DNA of 46,610 nt from an uncultured Bacteroides sp. (GTDB lineage: Bacteria; Bacteroidota; Bacteroidia; Bacteroidales; Bacteroidaceae): contig NZ_CAUCSQ010000036.1 of the NCBI RefSeq assembly GCF_958445495.1, positions 1 to 46,610 on the forward strand, given 5' to 3'. The notes beneath the pieces were generated by a model, which saw only the letters and a program-made list of their open reading frames with translations, was not told the origin of the DNA and did no database searches. Positions 26,438 to 34,423 of the stretch are shown here, piece after piece. A program made the translations under genes and the position numbers. Numbering within the stretch: the stretch's first letter is position 1; each line of letters begins with the position of its first letter.

Positions 26438-26830
26438 TTAACAATTTAAAACTTGAAACAAAATTCTAACATTCACATAATGACACTTCAAAGCCGTGTC
26501 CGCTTCCATTCCGATTGAATCAATCAAATAATAGTAACTTGAACCGTCATGTTCGCCTACGACATCACCCAATACCTCTTGTGCCTTCCGTTCAAGTTCC
26601 TGCAAACGGATTAGGTTTGCCTTGCTGTCCATGTCAGGCACACAAAGGTTCACTTCTACAAAACCTTTCTTCCAATAGGTTTCGGGAGATTGGGGTTTGG
26701 TACGGATAATCACCCTTTCAAAAGATAATTCCTTGTCCTCGTCGGGGATGTTACCCGATTGGTAAACCTCTATGCCGAAAACCTTGCAATCCCTGTATAG
26801 AATATTCGCTATGTCGGTTGTTACTATCAT
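26438..26830 (-). CDS. Tail terminator/completion protein (Gp17-like)
   Basis: This 130-residue alpha/beta protein lies just before the tail tube gene, in the usual place of the tail-to-head joining protein. Motifs are SFERVIIRTKPQSPETYWKKG, VEVNLCVPDMDSKANLIRLQ and YYYLIDSIGMEADT, the last like the strand pattern of gpU/gp17 proteins. The assignment rests on order and fold-like pattern. Confidence 0.55.
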   Translation of the reverse strand: MIVTTDIANILYRDCKVFGIEVYQSGNIPDEDKELSFERVIIRTKPQSPETYWKKGFVEVNLCVPDMDSKANLIRLQELERKAQEVLGDVVGEHDGSSYYYLIDSIGMEADTALKCHYVNVRILFQVLNC

Positions 26831-26844
26831 CTAATCAACTATTT

Positions 26845-27186
26845 TTATTCCAACCATATATCACAACGCCCTTTCAGTTCCTCAGAATAGCACTCGGCAT
26901 TCTTGATTACCTTGCCTTCTCCTACAATCTCTTTCGTATCCTTATCCAAACACCTGACCTTCGTGTCTAATGCCAGCTTCTTACCCTCATATACCACATG
27001 ATAGGAGTAAACCCACAGCTTGCCGTTCACCGAAACTTCCTGCTGTTGGGAATTGTCATGGCAAAAGCATTCGGTAAGTTCATCCCACGATTCACCACCT
27101 GTGCCGGGTATCGGTTGCCCGTACTCGTTATCATCCGGCGGTGTCACCGTTCTTACCACTAATATGTGAGGTGCTTCGTCTAACAT
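26845..27186 (-). CDS. Head closure-like protein
   Basis: This 113-residue beta-rich protein (PHILVVRTVTPPDDNEYGQP, LWVYSYHVVYEGKK, RCLDKDTKEIVGEGKVI) is between the head-tail adaptor and the tail terminator. Small beta-barrel head closure proteins (SPP1 gp16 type) occupy this place. The sequence itself is not decisive. Confidence 0.5.
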   Translation of the reverse strand: MLDEAPHILVVRTVTPPDDNEYGQPIPGTGGESWDELTECFCHDNSQQQEVSVNGKLWVYSYHVVYEGKKLALDTKVRCLDKDTKEIVGEGKVIKNAECYSEELKGRCDIWLE

Positions 27187-27187
27187 C

Positions 27188-27517
27188 TTACAAGAAAGTT
27201 ACTTTGGGTTTGTCCGTATTCAGTTCGTCTTTCAGCCCATACATCTTGCAATAATACGAATACCATTTCAAGAAGCTTTTTTCTTCCCATGAAAGAGATT
27301 TAGAATGCCCGTTTTCAGAAATGGAATAAGATAGAGGAGATAGCATGAAAAATGGAGCGAACAACAAAATTCCATATATGATTTTGTCAAATAATTCTTC
27401 CTCATACAAATTATCTCCATCTATTTTTGTATAATGCGAGATTGTCAATAAGGCGGCATCATTCAACCTTATATTGAATCCTAAGAAAAGCTGCCTTATG
27501 TAATCATTTACATTCAT
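27188..27517 (-). CDS. Head-tail connector adaptor, DUF6706-like
   Basis: This 109-residue helical protein (NVNDYIRQLFLGFNIRLNDA, then a membrane-like hydrophobic stretch YGILLFAPFFMLSPLSYSI, and FLKWYSYYCKMYGLKDE) lies directly after the major capsid gene, sharing one base. I recognise it as the DUF6706-type protein of Bacteroidales phages, an adaptor by position. Despite the hydrophobic middle, a membrane role is unlikely. Confidence 0.55.
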   Translation of the reverse strand: MNVNDYIRQLFLGFNIRLNDAALLTISHYTKIDGDNLYEEELFDKIIYGILLFAPFFMLSPLSYSISENGHSKSLSWEEKSFLKWYSYYCKMYGLKDELNTDKPKVTFL

Positions 27518-28596
27518 TACGCAAGCATCGTATCCAAATCAAAGATTACAATCTTGTTCGGAGCCGTATATTCCGGAATCCACTCACAACCGTACTCCAT
27601 GAAACGACCTTCATCCGTTCTTACATTGGAGATATACATACCTCCTTCCGAACGGGTATAAGTCTTACCCGGAACAGGATCGGTTACTTCATACGGAGTA
27701 TGCCAACGCATCTTTCCTTGCTTAGCTGTAGTAAACAAAGAAATGCGGTTGTCCTTGAATACCTGTTTCATGGTTCCGTCAGGAAGTTCAACCAAATCTT
27801 CATTAATGACAATAGGCGGTAAACCTAACCCTTGGAAAATGGTTGTAGCCATCTCACTTGACATCAAGCCAGAAGAAATCTGCACTTCTTTTTGACCGAA
27901 TGTCTGTTTGTAAAATTCACCAAAATCAGCAGAACCAACAATGGACTTGATAAAGGTTTTCCGCGACATCTCCATAGAAACAAATAGACCGAATTCAGTG
28001 CGAAGTTCGACAACCTGATTCATCAAATACCCCACAAAGTTATTCTTGTCCCCTGTTGTCGGAGAAATACGATGTACAGGCAATTCCATATCAAGCATAG
28101 CAATACCCTGCGGATTATCATCAACTTTCACTGTTGCTTTACCGTCGGAACGCAGGTCACCGTCTACGATATCCATACGTTTGTGCGGTGCAAGCAATAC
28201 TTGACGATAATCATCTATAATATAGCTAATAATGTCATTCAACGCTCTTTGCTGGTCTGCCGGACGTGCGTTGTTGTACTTGGTTACAAGTTCTTGTAAC
28301 ATATCAAGCCTGTCATCATCTAACTGGTATCTGTCACCCAAATAAGCAACCTCACCATATCCATAGCCCAGAGATTTACGTTCTCTCAACGGCTTGTTAG
28401 AGTTACGGTCAATAACGGAACCGGCTGTAACACCCGTAACCGTACCGAGATAAGTTTTAAAAACACGAGATTTCGTTTCTTCGAAATCAAGGTGTTTTTT
28501 CCAGAAAATAGTATCAAAACGGAGAGCCTGCACACGGTCAATCACCGCTTTTACTATTTCAGGGTCATTCAATAATGTCTGAACTGTCAAATACAT
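27517..28596 (-). CDS. Major capsid protein (capsid protein E family)
   Basis: This 359-residue protein is the expected size of a lambda gpE-like major capsid protein. Recognisable features are the N-terminal LNDPEIVKAVIDRVQALRFDTIFWKKHL, a conserved YGYGEVAYLGDRYQLDDDRL segment, VDDYRQVLLAPHKRMDIVDGDLRSDG and a C-terminal MYISNVRTDEGRFMEYGCEWIPEYT. It lies between the decoration/scaffold genes and the connectors, so the assignment is firm. Confidence 0.85.
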   Translation of the reverse strand: MYLTVQTLLNDPEIVKAVIDRVQALRFDTIFWKKHLDFEETKSRVFKTYLGTVTGVTAGSVIDRNSNKPLRERKSLGYGYGEVAYLGDRYQLDDDRLDMLQELVTKYNNARPADQQRALNDIISYIIDDYRQVLLAPHKRMDIVDGDLRSDGKATVKVDDNPQGIAMLDMELPVHRISPTTGDKNNFVGYLMNQVVELRTEFGLFVSMEMSRKTFIKSIVGSADFGEFYKQTFGQKEVQISSGLMSSEMATTIFQGLGLPPIVINEDLVELPDGTMKQVFKDNRISLFTTAKQGKMRWHTPYEVTDPVPGKTYTRSEGGMYISNVRTDEGRFMEYGCEWIPEYTAPNKIVIFDLDTMLA

Positions 28597-28611
28597 ATAC
28601 TCTCCTTTCTT

Positions 28612-29205
28612 TTAATAAGTGAACATAAACCTATCGCCAAGCGATTCTTTGTCTGCTTCCGAGATAGGAACAATAAGTTTTGTCGTCCTAATCTCATAGG
28701 CTCGTCCAATTGCCGTCACCGTTGCACCCGGCTCTACTTTTGTCCATGCGTAATTGAGTGCTTTTGCCAAGGCTTTTTTCTCTGTCCCTGCAACTGCCGT
28801 TGCCTCATACAATACCATTCCTGCTTCTACTGTCACACTTGAACCGAAAGCAGCAGCTAACGTCAATGTATCGTAAGCTTCGTTCGTGGTGTCGATTTTG
28901 TTAATCTTTGCACCATTAGTACCATCCCCGATAAACATACCTACATAAGCTAAAGAATTTTTCTTTATCTTCATAGTCGTTCCGGAAGTGTACTTTTCTG
29001 CAACTTCTACATTAATAACTGCCGTTGCTTGCCTTTTTACAAAGTCAAGTACCAATGGTGTCATAGGCGGAATTTTATCCACGCCTGCTAAATTATCCAA
29101 AACCAAATTGAAACCACCAGAATAACGATATACCGTTTCAAAACGGCACATCTCCGGCATATTAGCTTCAATTGGCTTTAAATCATACTTAAATCCTGCT
29201 GGCAT
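28612..29205 (-). CDS. Putative head decoration or head fibre protein
   Basis: This 197-residue, beta-rich, Ala/Thr/Val-rich protein lies between scaffold and major capsid genes. Its middle (TTMKIKKNSLAYVGMFIGDG, then TLAAAFGSSVTVEAGMVLYEATAV) looks like a small beta domain seen in decoration and head fibre proteins. It is followed by a 15-base gap to the capsid gene. No function is proven by the sequence. Confidence 0.55.
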   Translation of the reverse strand: MPAGFKYDLKPIEANMPEMCRFETVYRYSGGFNLVLDNLAGVDKIPPMTPLVLDFVKRQATAVINVEVAEKYTSGTTMKIKKNSLAYVGMFIGDGTNGAKINKIDTTNEAYDTLTLAAAFGSSVTVEAGMVLYEATAVAGTEKKALAKALNYAWTKVEPGATVTAIGRAYEIRTTKLIVPISEADKESLGDRFMFTY

Positions 29206-29217
29206 AATTTTTTACCT

Positions 29218-29859
29218 TTAGTTTTTAATTCTCTTGTTAATCTCTTCCGTCCCCTTATTAATCATAACAGCAATATCGTGATTCTCTTTTTCAATACGCT
29301 GTTCTGCTGTCTGGGGAACTTGTACACCTTGAAATCCCGCATTGACAAATGTTTGCTTTGCGTCCTTCATAAATACGTCCAAGTCCGTATCGTTGGGAAT
29401 GTTCAACATGGGTACAAGTGTTTCGGGAATACCATACTCCTTTGCCTTAGCGGAAACCTGTGCATTACGTTGAGCCTGCACACGTTCCTGCTCGTAACCG
29501 ACAAGTTTTTCAGAAAGAGTTTTGTTTGAATCAATGATAGCCTGTGCCCAAGCCGGTACATCGTCTTTCTTTTCTTCTCCCGGTTTAGGTTGGGGATTGG
29601 GATTCTCGATTGGCTTTCCTTCTTTCAGTCCATGCTTCTTTTCGTAGTTAGTAACTGCCGTTTTTGAAGCATCCCCGGCACGGAAATCACCATAGGAATT
29701 TAGCACGTCCGAAAAACTGATACCCTCAACGATGGAGTTTACCTTCGCCTCGTCCGTTACACCCTCTGCCTTTTTAGCAGCAATTCGGGTAAGAATAGCA
29801 GTGTCCACCCCAGTGAATTTTTGTTGCAGTCCTGCCAAAATAAGTTCTTGAATATTCAT
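29218..29859 (-). CDS. Putative scaffold protein
   Basis: This 213-residue protein has a folded N-terminal part (residues 1-75) followed by a Pro/Lys/Glu-rich linker (ENPNPQPKPGEEKKDD), a coiled-coil helix (TLSEKLVGYEQERVQAQRNAQ) and a charged C-terminus. The composition and place, first in the head operon upstream of decoration and capsid genes, fit a scaffold. No protease motif was found. Confidence 0.6.
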   Translation of the reverse strand: MNIQELILAGLQQKFTGVDTAILTRIAAKKAEGVTDEAKVNSIVEGISFSDVLNSYGDFRAGDASKTAVTNYEKKHGLKEGKPIENPNPQPKPGEEKKDDVPAWAQAIIDSNKTLSEKLVGYEQERVQAQRNAQVSAKAKEYGIPETLVPMLNIPNDTDLDVFMKDAKQTFVNAGFQGVQVPQTAEQRIEKENHDIAVMINKGTEEINKRIKN

Positions 29860-29943
29860 ACCGTATGAATTTAGTTTTGATTTTCAACAGCATAAAATTA
29901 CATTCCAAACAGCAAGCTATAAAATAATTACATGAGGGATAAA

Positions 29944-29963
29944 CCACAATTGTTCAATTGTGG
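29944..29963. promoter_or_regulatory. Dyad site 2: CCACAAT-N6-ATTGTGG
   Basis: CCACAAT (29944-29950), six bases, ATTGTGG (29957-29963); the match extends to a 9-bp perfect stem with a TT loop. It lies 85 bases upstream of the scaffold gene, in the 183-base gap after the GNAT gene, where a head-operon control site would be expected. Confidence 0.65.
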
Positions 29964-30042
29964 GAAATTAGTTGTTATACATTGGATTTTTAGGAGGGAA
30001 AGGGATATTTTATAAGATAAAATGGCAAAAGAAAAGCGGAGG

Positions 30043-30639
30043 TTAGTCCGCTTCTATATATTCTAATAATGATTTGTACATTTGCCTAGATTCTTTATTC
30101 ACATCTCCCACTGTTAGATATTTGAACCCATTATTTTCGTAAAATCTAATAGCTCTTTGACTATTGTCATTAATAGCGTCAACCGTGATAAATTGGCAAC
30201 CAGTCTTGTTCTTCCTTATAAAACTTTGAACTAGTGATTTTATAAGAAATGTGCCAATACCCTGATCTTGAAAATCTTTATCTACAGCAAGTCTTCCGAT
30301 TTTGGCAGCAGGGTACATCTTCTGATTTAAAAATCTTTCCCAAAAATCAAAATCTATCTTATTTTTGCAATCTTGCATCTCATCTGCAAAATCTTGACGA
30401 TCAGAAACACTTAATAAGTCATTTGCTAAACTGTAATAAGCAATAATCTTACTATCCGTTTCTAATAAAGTCGTAGTATAACGGAGATGTTTTAGATACA
30501 TCTTTGAATCGTTAAATAAAAAATCGTTCAAATCGGTATTCCCGCAATCGAACGATTTAAAATTATAGTCTTTGCTTAATTGGGTTACTGTAACTTTTCC
30601 ATTTTTCAGTAAATCCCAAAAATCAATAGAATGTTCCAC
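30043..30639 (-). CDS. GNAT acetyltransferase, probable toxin of a TA pair
   Basis: The product contains the acetyl-CoA-binding pattern (AKIGRLAVDKDFQDQGIGTF, with Q-x-x-G-x-G) and a C-terminal RFYENNGFKYL, plus the N-terminal KSFDCGNTDLNDFLF typical of toxin GNATs that modify aminoacyl-tRNA (TacT/AtaT type). The start is uncertain: no ATG lies in the right place, and GTG at 30639 gives 198 residues with a 17-base overlap of the antitoxin stop. The frame is open to 30702. It forms an operon with the small gene upstream. Confidence 0.7.
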   Translation of the reverse strand: MEHSIDFWDLLKNGKVTVTQLSKDYNFKSFDCGNTDLNDFLFNDSKMYLKHLRYTTTLLETDSKIIAYYSLANDLLSVSDRQDFADEMQDCKNKIDFDFWERFLNQKMYPAAKIGRLAVDKDFQDQGIGTFLIKSLVQSFIRKNKTGCQFITVDAINDNSQRAIRFYENNGFKYLTVGDVNKESRQMYKSLLEYIEAD

Positions 30640-30811
30640 CTGAAATTGATACCAATAAATTGTAATTTTCTTCCATCTCTTTAATCTCTTTTTTCTTAGC
30701 ATCCTTTTCTTCAGGCGTAAGTTTCTTTGTCAGAGATTCCAAAAGACCTTTTCTGAATCTTTTGGCATCTTCTCCTTTAATTGTAGGAGTGTTTTGAATA
30801 GGGCGTGCCAT
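30623..30811 (-). CDS. Putative antitoxin of the GNAT pair
   Basis: This 62-residue, Lys/Glu-rich protein has the MARPIQNTPTIKGEDAKRF opening seen in small proteins paired with other genes in Bacteroidetes. A helical EEKDAKKKEIKEMEENYNLL follows. It lies directly upstream of and overlaps the GNAT gene, as antitoxins do. It is not a clear ribbon-helix-helix protein; the role is inferred from pairing. Confidence 0.6.
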   Translation of the reverse strand: MARPIQNTPTIKGEDAKRFRKGLLESLTKKLTPEEKDAKKKEIKEMEENYNLLVSISGGTFY

Positions 30812-30842
30812 ACTAAACTTTTTGTTTTTGGTTTTACTATGT

Positions 30843-30869
30843 CAAATATAGAATTATATCCTATATTTA
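30843..30869. promoter_or_regulatory. Probable operator of the TA pair
   Basis: The inverted repeat AAATATAG/CTATATTT (8-bp arms, 9-base spacer) overlaps a -7-like TATATTTG on the minus strand, 32 bases before the antitoxin start. Autoregulation by the antitoxin or TA complex is the usual arrangement and is inferred here. Confidence 0.45.
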
Positions 30870-30915
30870 TTGAATTTTATGTGCTTTAGGTGATTATTCG
30901 TATTTCCTGACTGCA

Positions 30916-30946
30916 CAAATATACAACAACAACAACAAACAACAAA
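30916..30946 (-). promoter_or_regulatory. Promoter of the TA pair
   Basis: TTTG (30946-30943), a 19-base spacer made of TTG repeats, and TATATTTG (30923-30916) match the Bacteroides promoter consensus exactly. The expected start is near 30909, so the leader is about 100 bases. It might also read into the head operon. Confidence 0.65.
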
Positions 30947-31111
30947 AAAACGATCACTAAATTCATCATTTTCAATGGTTATTTAACCATCACTAAGCTC
31001 TTAATGTTAATTATTAACAGTTTCACTCCCATCTTCTCCCCGACTAAGACCACGAGTTTCTAGCTGGCTATCAGGTAAGGGAAGAACACTAATAACAGTT
31101 ATATTAGAAAC

Positions 31112-31138
31112 AAAAAACCGCCCTCTTGCGAAGGGCGG
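31112..31138 (-). terminator. Terminator of the P63C gene
   Basis: CCGCCCT/AGGGCGG, a 7-bp perfect stem, is followed by TTTTTTG on the minus strand, 16 bases after the gene. This is a strong intrinsic terminator. Confidence 0.85.
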
Positions 31139-31153
31139 GAAGGAATTAGAAAA

Positions 31154-32071
31154 CTAATCTTTTGTATACCCATTTTCGTCAAATTCAAAGGGTAATTCCA
31201 TCTGCCCAATCTGCCTCATTTTCATTTTTTTGAAGTTGTCGCAGAATTGTTTCATGTTGTCAGATACTTGAAATAAGGTGATTACCTTGTTTATCTGCTT
31301 TTCAAGGTTAGGTTCCCCGATGTCAAGAGTCAGCAACTGGTGATATCGGCTGGTTCTGTTTCCGGATTCACTTTTGGGAGTTTTCTTCTTCAGTTCGTCA
31401 AGAACACCGTTAGGTAGTTCCTCATAAATAAACATATTAGTCCATTTCCCTATAATGCCCGGTCTTTTCTTTATGCCATTTACTGTAAAATCCCAACCGT
31501 TCAGCCTAAATAATTCTTTATAAAACACATCAGGAAAACGCTTCTGCCACGGCAATAGCTCTTCTGAAATGTACGCCTTTAGAATCTTTTGGAGTTCATC
31601 CTTTTCTCGATCATATTGATAGCCTGTAGCTTCATCGACGAGTGCAATGATTCCTACTCTTGCTAGTGCCCTTATAATAATGTCAGATTGTACGATAACA
31701 GCTTTTTGTCTACTACCTAATTCTATATTGTTTGTTACCGCATAATCTCTCACTTTAAGCATAATTTCGCATATTTCAGGTAGTACTGACGCTTCATATC
31801 CAGCAATTTTTTGAGCACCTCTATAACATAAAATAGGAGATATTTTCGCCGATAAATTTTCGTTTGATATACAAGCACTTACATTCTTAGAACTTAGTAT
31901 TTCAGCTAATCTTCCCGACGACCTTTCTTTTTCGTCATTTACGATTGCCAGAGCCTTTTGCATTCCAGATGTAGAAAGTATTCTACGTCCATCTTGCAAA
32001 ACATAACAGGATATTTTTAATCCATTTAAATTTAACTCTCCGTCGTATTTTATTATATTCTTTTCTTCCAT
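31154..32071 (-). CDS. P63C-domain protein (antirepressor type)
   Basis: In this 305-residue protein the C-terminal half has the P63C pattern: ISEELLPWQKRFPDVFYKEL, FRLNGWDFTVNGIKKRPGIIGKWTN and YEELPNGVLDELKKK. The N-terminal half has a small beta domain (LKISCYVLQDGRRILSTSGM). P63C is often joined to phage antirepressor (Ant/KilA/BRO) domains. It has its own terminator downstream and stands after an HTH gene, so it may belong to the lysogeny control set. Confidence 0.7.
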   Translation of the reverse strand: MEEKNIIKYDGELNLNGLKISCYVLQDGRRILSTSGMQKALAIVNDEKERSSGRLAEILSSKNVSACISNENLSAKISPILCYRGAQKIAGYEASVLPEICEIMLKVRDYAVTNNIELGSRQKAVIVQSDIIIRALARVGIIALVDEATGYQYDREKDELQKILKAYISEELLPWQKRFPDVFYKELFRLNGWDFTVNGIKKRPGIIGKWTNMFIYEELPNGVLDELKKKTPKSESGNRTSRYHQLLTLDIGEPNLEKQINKVITLFQVSDNMKQFCDNFKKMKMRQIGQMELPFEFDENGYTKD

Positions 32072-32196
32072 GATATTTTATTTAAAGCTTTTCCATACTG
32101 TCCGTAGTTTTCCCGCAACGGACTACAATTTCATTTTGAGGGTTTGGTGTTTTCATGATATATTTTTAATGATTGTTTATTTCCATTACAGCATAT

Positions 32197-32502
32197 TTAT
32201 GCGGGACGCAACTCCACTGTTAGCCCCATAGCAGAGGCTATTTTATACAATGTAGCAACAGTAGGAACTGTTAGCCCACGTTCAATCCTTGAAATATACC
32301 CTTTGTCAGCTCCAATACGTTTAGCAAGTTCAGACTGCGTAAGACGTGCATTTTTTCGGGCCTCAAGGAGTATTTGGGCGTTATATTCCTCCCATGCCTT
32401 TTCTCGATTTTTTTCACGCTCGGGAGTGCCTTCTTTCCCAAGACCTTCATCCAACCAAGCATCTACATCATAGATGTCTTTACTGATTTCTTTTAGTTCC
32501 AT
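32197..32502 (-). CDS. HigA-like XRE-family regulator
   Basis: This 101-residue protein has an N-terminal acidic segment and an XRE domain at about residues 43-95 (ARKNARLTQSELAKRIGADK, GYISRIERGLTVPTVATLYK). AAAGGAGG precedes the ATG. Proteins of this form are usually HigB partners, but no toxin gene lies next to it. It could be a phage repressor or an orphan antitoxin. Confidence 0.8.
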   Translation of the reverse strand: MELKEISKDIYDVDAWLDEGLGKEGTPEREKNREKAWEEYNAQILLEARKNARLTQSELAKRIGADKGYISRIERGLTVPTVATLYKIASAMGLTVELRPA

Positions 32503-32538
32503 AATATTCCTCCTTTAATTTTAACGCCTATTCTTATT

Positions 32539-32970
32539 TCATCGCATTATACACAAAGAAGTATCCTTCATAATATTCCCAAGTTCAGATAAAGCAAATG
32601 ACAAAGTTTTAAGTTCTTCTTGGGTAAAATCAGCAGGCTTGCCATTTATCAGATTCCCGTTTATACGCTGATATAGCCATTGACGAGATTTGCCAAAATA
32701 ATGCTCCGCTATATAAGACATTGAGGCAAAATCCAACACTTTATCTAGTTTTTCTTTTCTTTCTGCAATTTTAGCCAGTTTTTTTGCTTCATCTACAGCC
32801 TGCTGTGCACCTTTTCTAAATTCAACAAGAAACTCTTTTTTATCAGAAGGTGATAAAGAGTTCACATACGTATTAAAGCGCCTCTTGTGCTCTAATTTTG
32901 CTTGTTCGGTCTTTGCCTTAGCAAAATCATCTTTCCACTTTTTAAGTTCTTCCTTTGCATTCATACGCAT
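32539..32970 (-). CDS. DUF5053 protein
   Basis: This 143-residue protein has a Lys-rich helical N-terminal half and a C-terminal SYIAEHYFGKSRQWLYQRI, NGNLINGKPADFTQEELKTL, the conserved HTH-like segment of DUF5053 from Bacteroidales. It probably binds DNA or a partner. A second ATG three codons in (32964) is an alternative start. It lies upstream of the HigA-like gene by 36 bases. Confidence 0.65.
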   Translation of the reverse strand: MRMNAKEELKKWKDDFAKAKTEQAKLEHKRRFNTYVNSLSPSDKKEFLVEFRKGAQQAVDEAKKLAKIAERKEKLDKVLDFASMSYIAEHYFGKSRQWLYQRINGNLINGKPADFTQEELKTLSFALSELGNIMKDTSLCIMR

Positions 32971-32996
32971 TATTTTTTATAAGTTAAAGAGAAAAT

Positions 32997-33020
32997 GGTA
33001 GCCCCTTATGGGGGACTACC
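32997..33020. terminator. Terminator at the end of the 64-residue gene
   Basis: GGTAG.CCCC and GGGG.CTACC pair with one bulge around a TTAT loop. A TTTTTCTTT run follows on the plus strand and TTTTCTCTTT on the minus strand, so it can work both ways. The stop codon of the minus-strand gene falls inside the stem. Confidence 0.6.
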
Positions 33021-33200
33021 TTTTTCTTTCAGCTTGTTTTTGGCATCAATCAAATCGTCTAGCGCATCATTGATTCCTTCTTCAAGCTCCTCATCTGAAA
33101 TCCATTCGGTTTCCCGTAGTGCATCCCAGTTGAGGGAAAAGAAGCTAAGGTCTTGCTCCGCAGCTTCAATCCGAGCCTTTAGCTCTTCTTCATCAGTCAT
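33006..33200 (-). CDS. Small acidic helical protein
   Basis: This 64-residue, strongly acidic, helical protein (ELKARIEAAEQDLSFF, DEELEEGINDALDDLIDAKN) could be a small anti-repressor, DNA mimic or coiled-coil partner, but no family is recognised. Its stop lies in a terminator, so it ends its own transcript. Confidence 0.55.
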   Translation of the reverse strand: MTDEEELKARIEAAEQDLSFFSLNWDALRETEWISDEELEEGINDALDDLIDAKNKLKEKGSPP

Positions 33201-33311
33201 GTAAAGATCGCGATTCTTAATGACATCACAAAAATAATAACCATTTGGTAATTAAACAAGCTTTTAGGAAGAGATTTCAATGCAATATGAAATATTTAAC
33301 TTTTGGGAAAT

Positions 33312-33340
33312 AAAAAAGCCCGAACCAGGAGGAACGGGGC
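33312..33340 (-). terminator. Terminator after the 120-residue membrane protein gene
   Basis: GCCCG paired with CGGGGC (one extra G) around a 12-base loop, followed by TTTTTTA on the minus strand, nine bases after the stop at 33349. It ends the two-gene unit 33349-34189. Confidence 0.65.
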
Positions 33341-33348
33341 TGGATGAG

Positions 33349-33711
33349 TTATTTATAGTATATAATTTTATAATCATCAAGTTCAGATAAACTATAAGCG
33401 TCATATACAACCAATTTTCCTTTCATTAAAAGTATTACTTCGTTATCCATCAATTTAGGGAGTAAGCTTTGAGCCATATTTTTCTCCTCTTCTGAAACAT
33501 CTTTTCCCCACGTTCCTTTTAGAGAATTAGCTACTTTTTCGTTATGAACTTTATCTTGTTTTACTACTTTTTCCTGCTGTATTTTCTTTTCGATAATGCT
33601 TCTTATTTTACCGATGTCATTAGTCATTCCCCATAACTTGAAAAATAGAATAATTTGCAATATTCCGAACACGATGATTACAATAGATACAAATAGTGCG
33701 ATTCCTTCCAT
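33349..33711 (-). CDS. Membrane-anchored small protein
   Basis: This 120-residue protein has one N-terminal membrane segment (about residues 4-27, ALFVSIVIIVFGILQIILFF). A coiled coil (IRSIIEKKIQQEKVVKQDKV) and a C-terminal DNEVILLMKGKLVVYDAYSL domain follow. It is in a two-gene unit with the 155-residue gene upstream. It could be a lysogenic conversion or superinfection protein; there is no direct evidence. Confidence 0.6.
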   Translation of the reverse strand: MEGIALFVSIVIIVFGILQIILFFKLWGMTNDIGKIRSIIEKKIQQEKVVKQDKVHNEKVANSLKGTWGKDVSEEEKNMAQSLLPKLMDNEVILLMKGKLVVYDAYSLSELDDYKIIYYK

Positions 33712-33721
33712 GATTTACAAT

Positions 33722-34189
33722 TTAGTTAACGCTTTTATTTAAAGAATATATTGTCATAATTATAGTTGAAGTTGTCATATTATCAATCCATATTTTATCC
33801 CACATACGAGAGAATACATGGTCATCAACATACTGATAATCTATTTTCTCAATTTTACCATACCCGCTACTATCTAACCCTAAACAATCAGCACAAAAAT
33901 TTATGAGTTCCACAAGTTCTTTGGTTAAAAGGTTACTCCTCCCCTTAAATATGACATTTAACTCATTTTCTGCGACTTCTAATATTTCAGCTTCATAGAA
34001 AATTCCAAGTTCTATCTTTTTTAAGCATAGTGTATAATGTTTTACTTCATTTCCATATGGGCTTATTTCTGTATGAGAGTATACAGGATTATATTGAAAA
34101 AGATTATTTATATCAATCGAAAAGAACTCCTTTATATCTCTTTTAGGAGGTATATCCTGTTTGCTTTTAAATAAATTGAATAATCCCAT
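33722..34189 (-). CDS. Hypothetical protein
   Basis: This 155-residue protein starts MGLFNLFKSKQDIPP, a start common in small host-derived proteins. It is beta-rich in the middle (HYTLCLKKIELGIFYEAEIL) with a C-terminal helix. It lacks phage-structural features and is the first gene of the unit with the membrane protein, divergent from the BRO operon. A moron or host-derived gene is likely; function is unknown. Confidence 0.55.
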   Translation of the reverse strand: MGLFNLFKSKQDIPPKRDIKEFFSIDINNLFQYNPVYSHTEISPYGNEVKHYTLCLKKIELGIFYEAEILEVAENELNVIFKGRSNLLTKELVELINFCADCLGLDSSGYGKIEKIDYQYVDDHVFSRMWDKIWIDNMTTSTIIMTIYSLNKSVN

Positions 34190-34219
34190 GACTGTGTGTT
34201 TTTAGTTGTACGATAATGA

Positions 34220-34251
34220 CAAAATAACGGACAACTGTTCATAAATCCAAA
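34220..34251 (-). promoter_or_regulatory. Possible promoter of the 155-residue gene
   Basis: TTTG (34251-34248), a 20-base spacer and TTATTTTG (34227-34220) match the Bacteroides consensus except for one base in the -7 box. The expected start is near 34213, about 24 bases before the ATG at 34189. Confidence 0.4.
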
Positions 34252-34297
34252 TAAATCCATATATATCTTCATTCGTCACGCAAAAAAGTAGCTTTTC

Positions 34298-34329
34298 TTT
34301 GCTTTTTTCAAAAAATGTTTGTATGTTTG
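34298..34329 (+). promoter_or_regulatory. Promoter of the BRO/Rha leader
   Basis: TTTG (34298-34301), a 20-base spacer and TATGTTTG (34322-34329) match the consensus. The expected start is near 34335, so the transcript begins at site A of the antisense switch. Confidence 0.7.
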
Positions 34330-34333
34330 CGGC

Positions 34334-34390
34334 GCTAAATCATTCACAGGGGCGGCAAACTCCTGTGGTCTCCATTGGAGTTATTTTTTT
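34334..34390 (+). promoter_or_regulatory. Site A plus intrinsic terminator of the BRO leader (attenuator)
   Basis: Site A (34334-34350, GCTAAATCATTCACAGG) is followed by AACTCC/GGAGTT (34358-34363 with 34377-34382) and ATTTTTTTG, an intrinsic terminator. CACAGG of site A (34345-34350) can instead pair with CCTGTG (34362-34367), which overlaps the left terminator arm and would act as antiterminator. Covering site A by the antisense RNA would release the terminator. Confidence 0.6.
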
Positions 34391-34418
34391 GCCAAGACAT
34401 ATTGTAGTAGTATTGTTT
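34388..34418 (+). promoter_or_regulatory. Possible promoter of the antisense RNA
   Basis: TTTG (34388-34391), a 19-base spacer, then TATTGTTT (34411-34418). The second box is an imperfect fit to TAnnTTTG. If it works, the start near 34424 would place the RNA end just before the closing stem at 34427. It begins right after the leader terminator, which would insulate it. Confidence 0.35.
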
Positions 34419-34423
34419 AAAGA

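Larger units (their letters stand above)
30812..31153. other. 342-base gap upstream of the TA pair
   Basis: It holds, on the minus strand, a consensus promoter (30916-30946), a second -7-like box within an inverted repeat (30843-30869), a 7-bp ATGGTTA/TAACCAT hairpin (about 30974-30989) and the terminator of the P63C gene (31112-31138). A CAA-repeat tract (30924-30942) forms the promoter spacer. No gene is visible. Confidence 0.55.

Noticed and set aside
30924..30942. Microsatellite (CAA repeat) as a phase-variation tract
   Set aside because: The tract is short and lies as a spacer between promoter boxes. Slippage there could change promoter spacing, but nothing in the sequence shows it.
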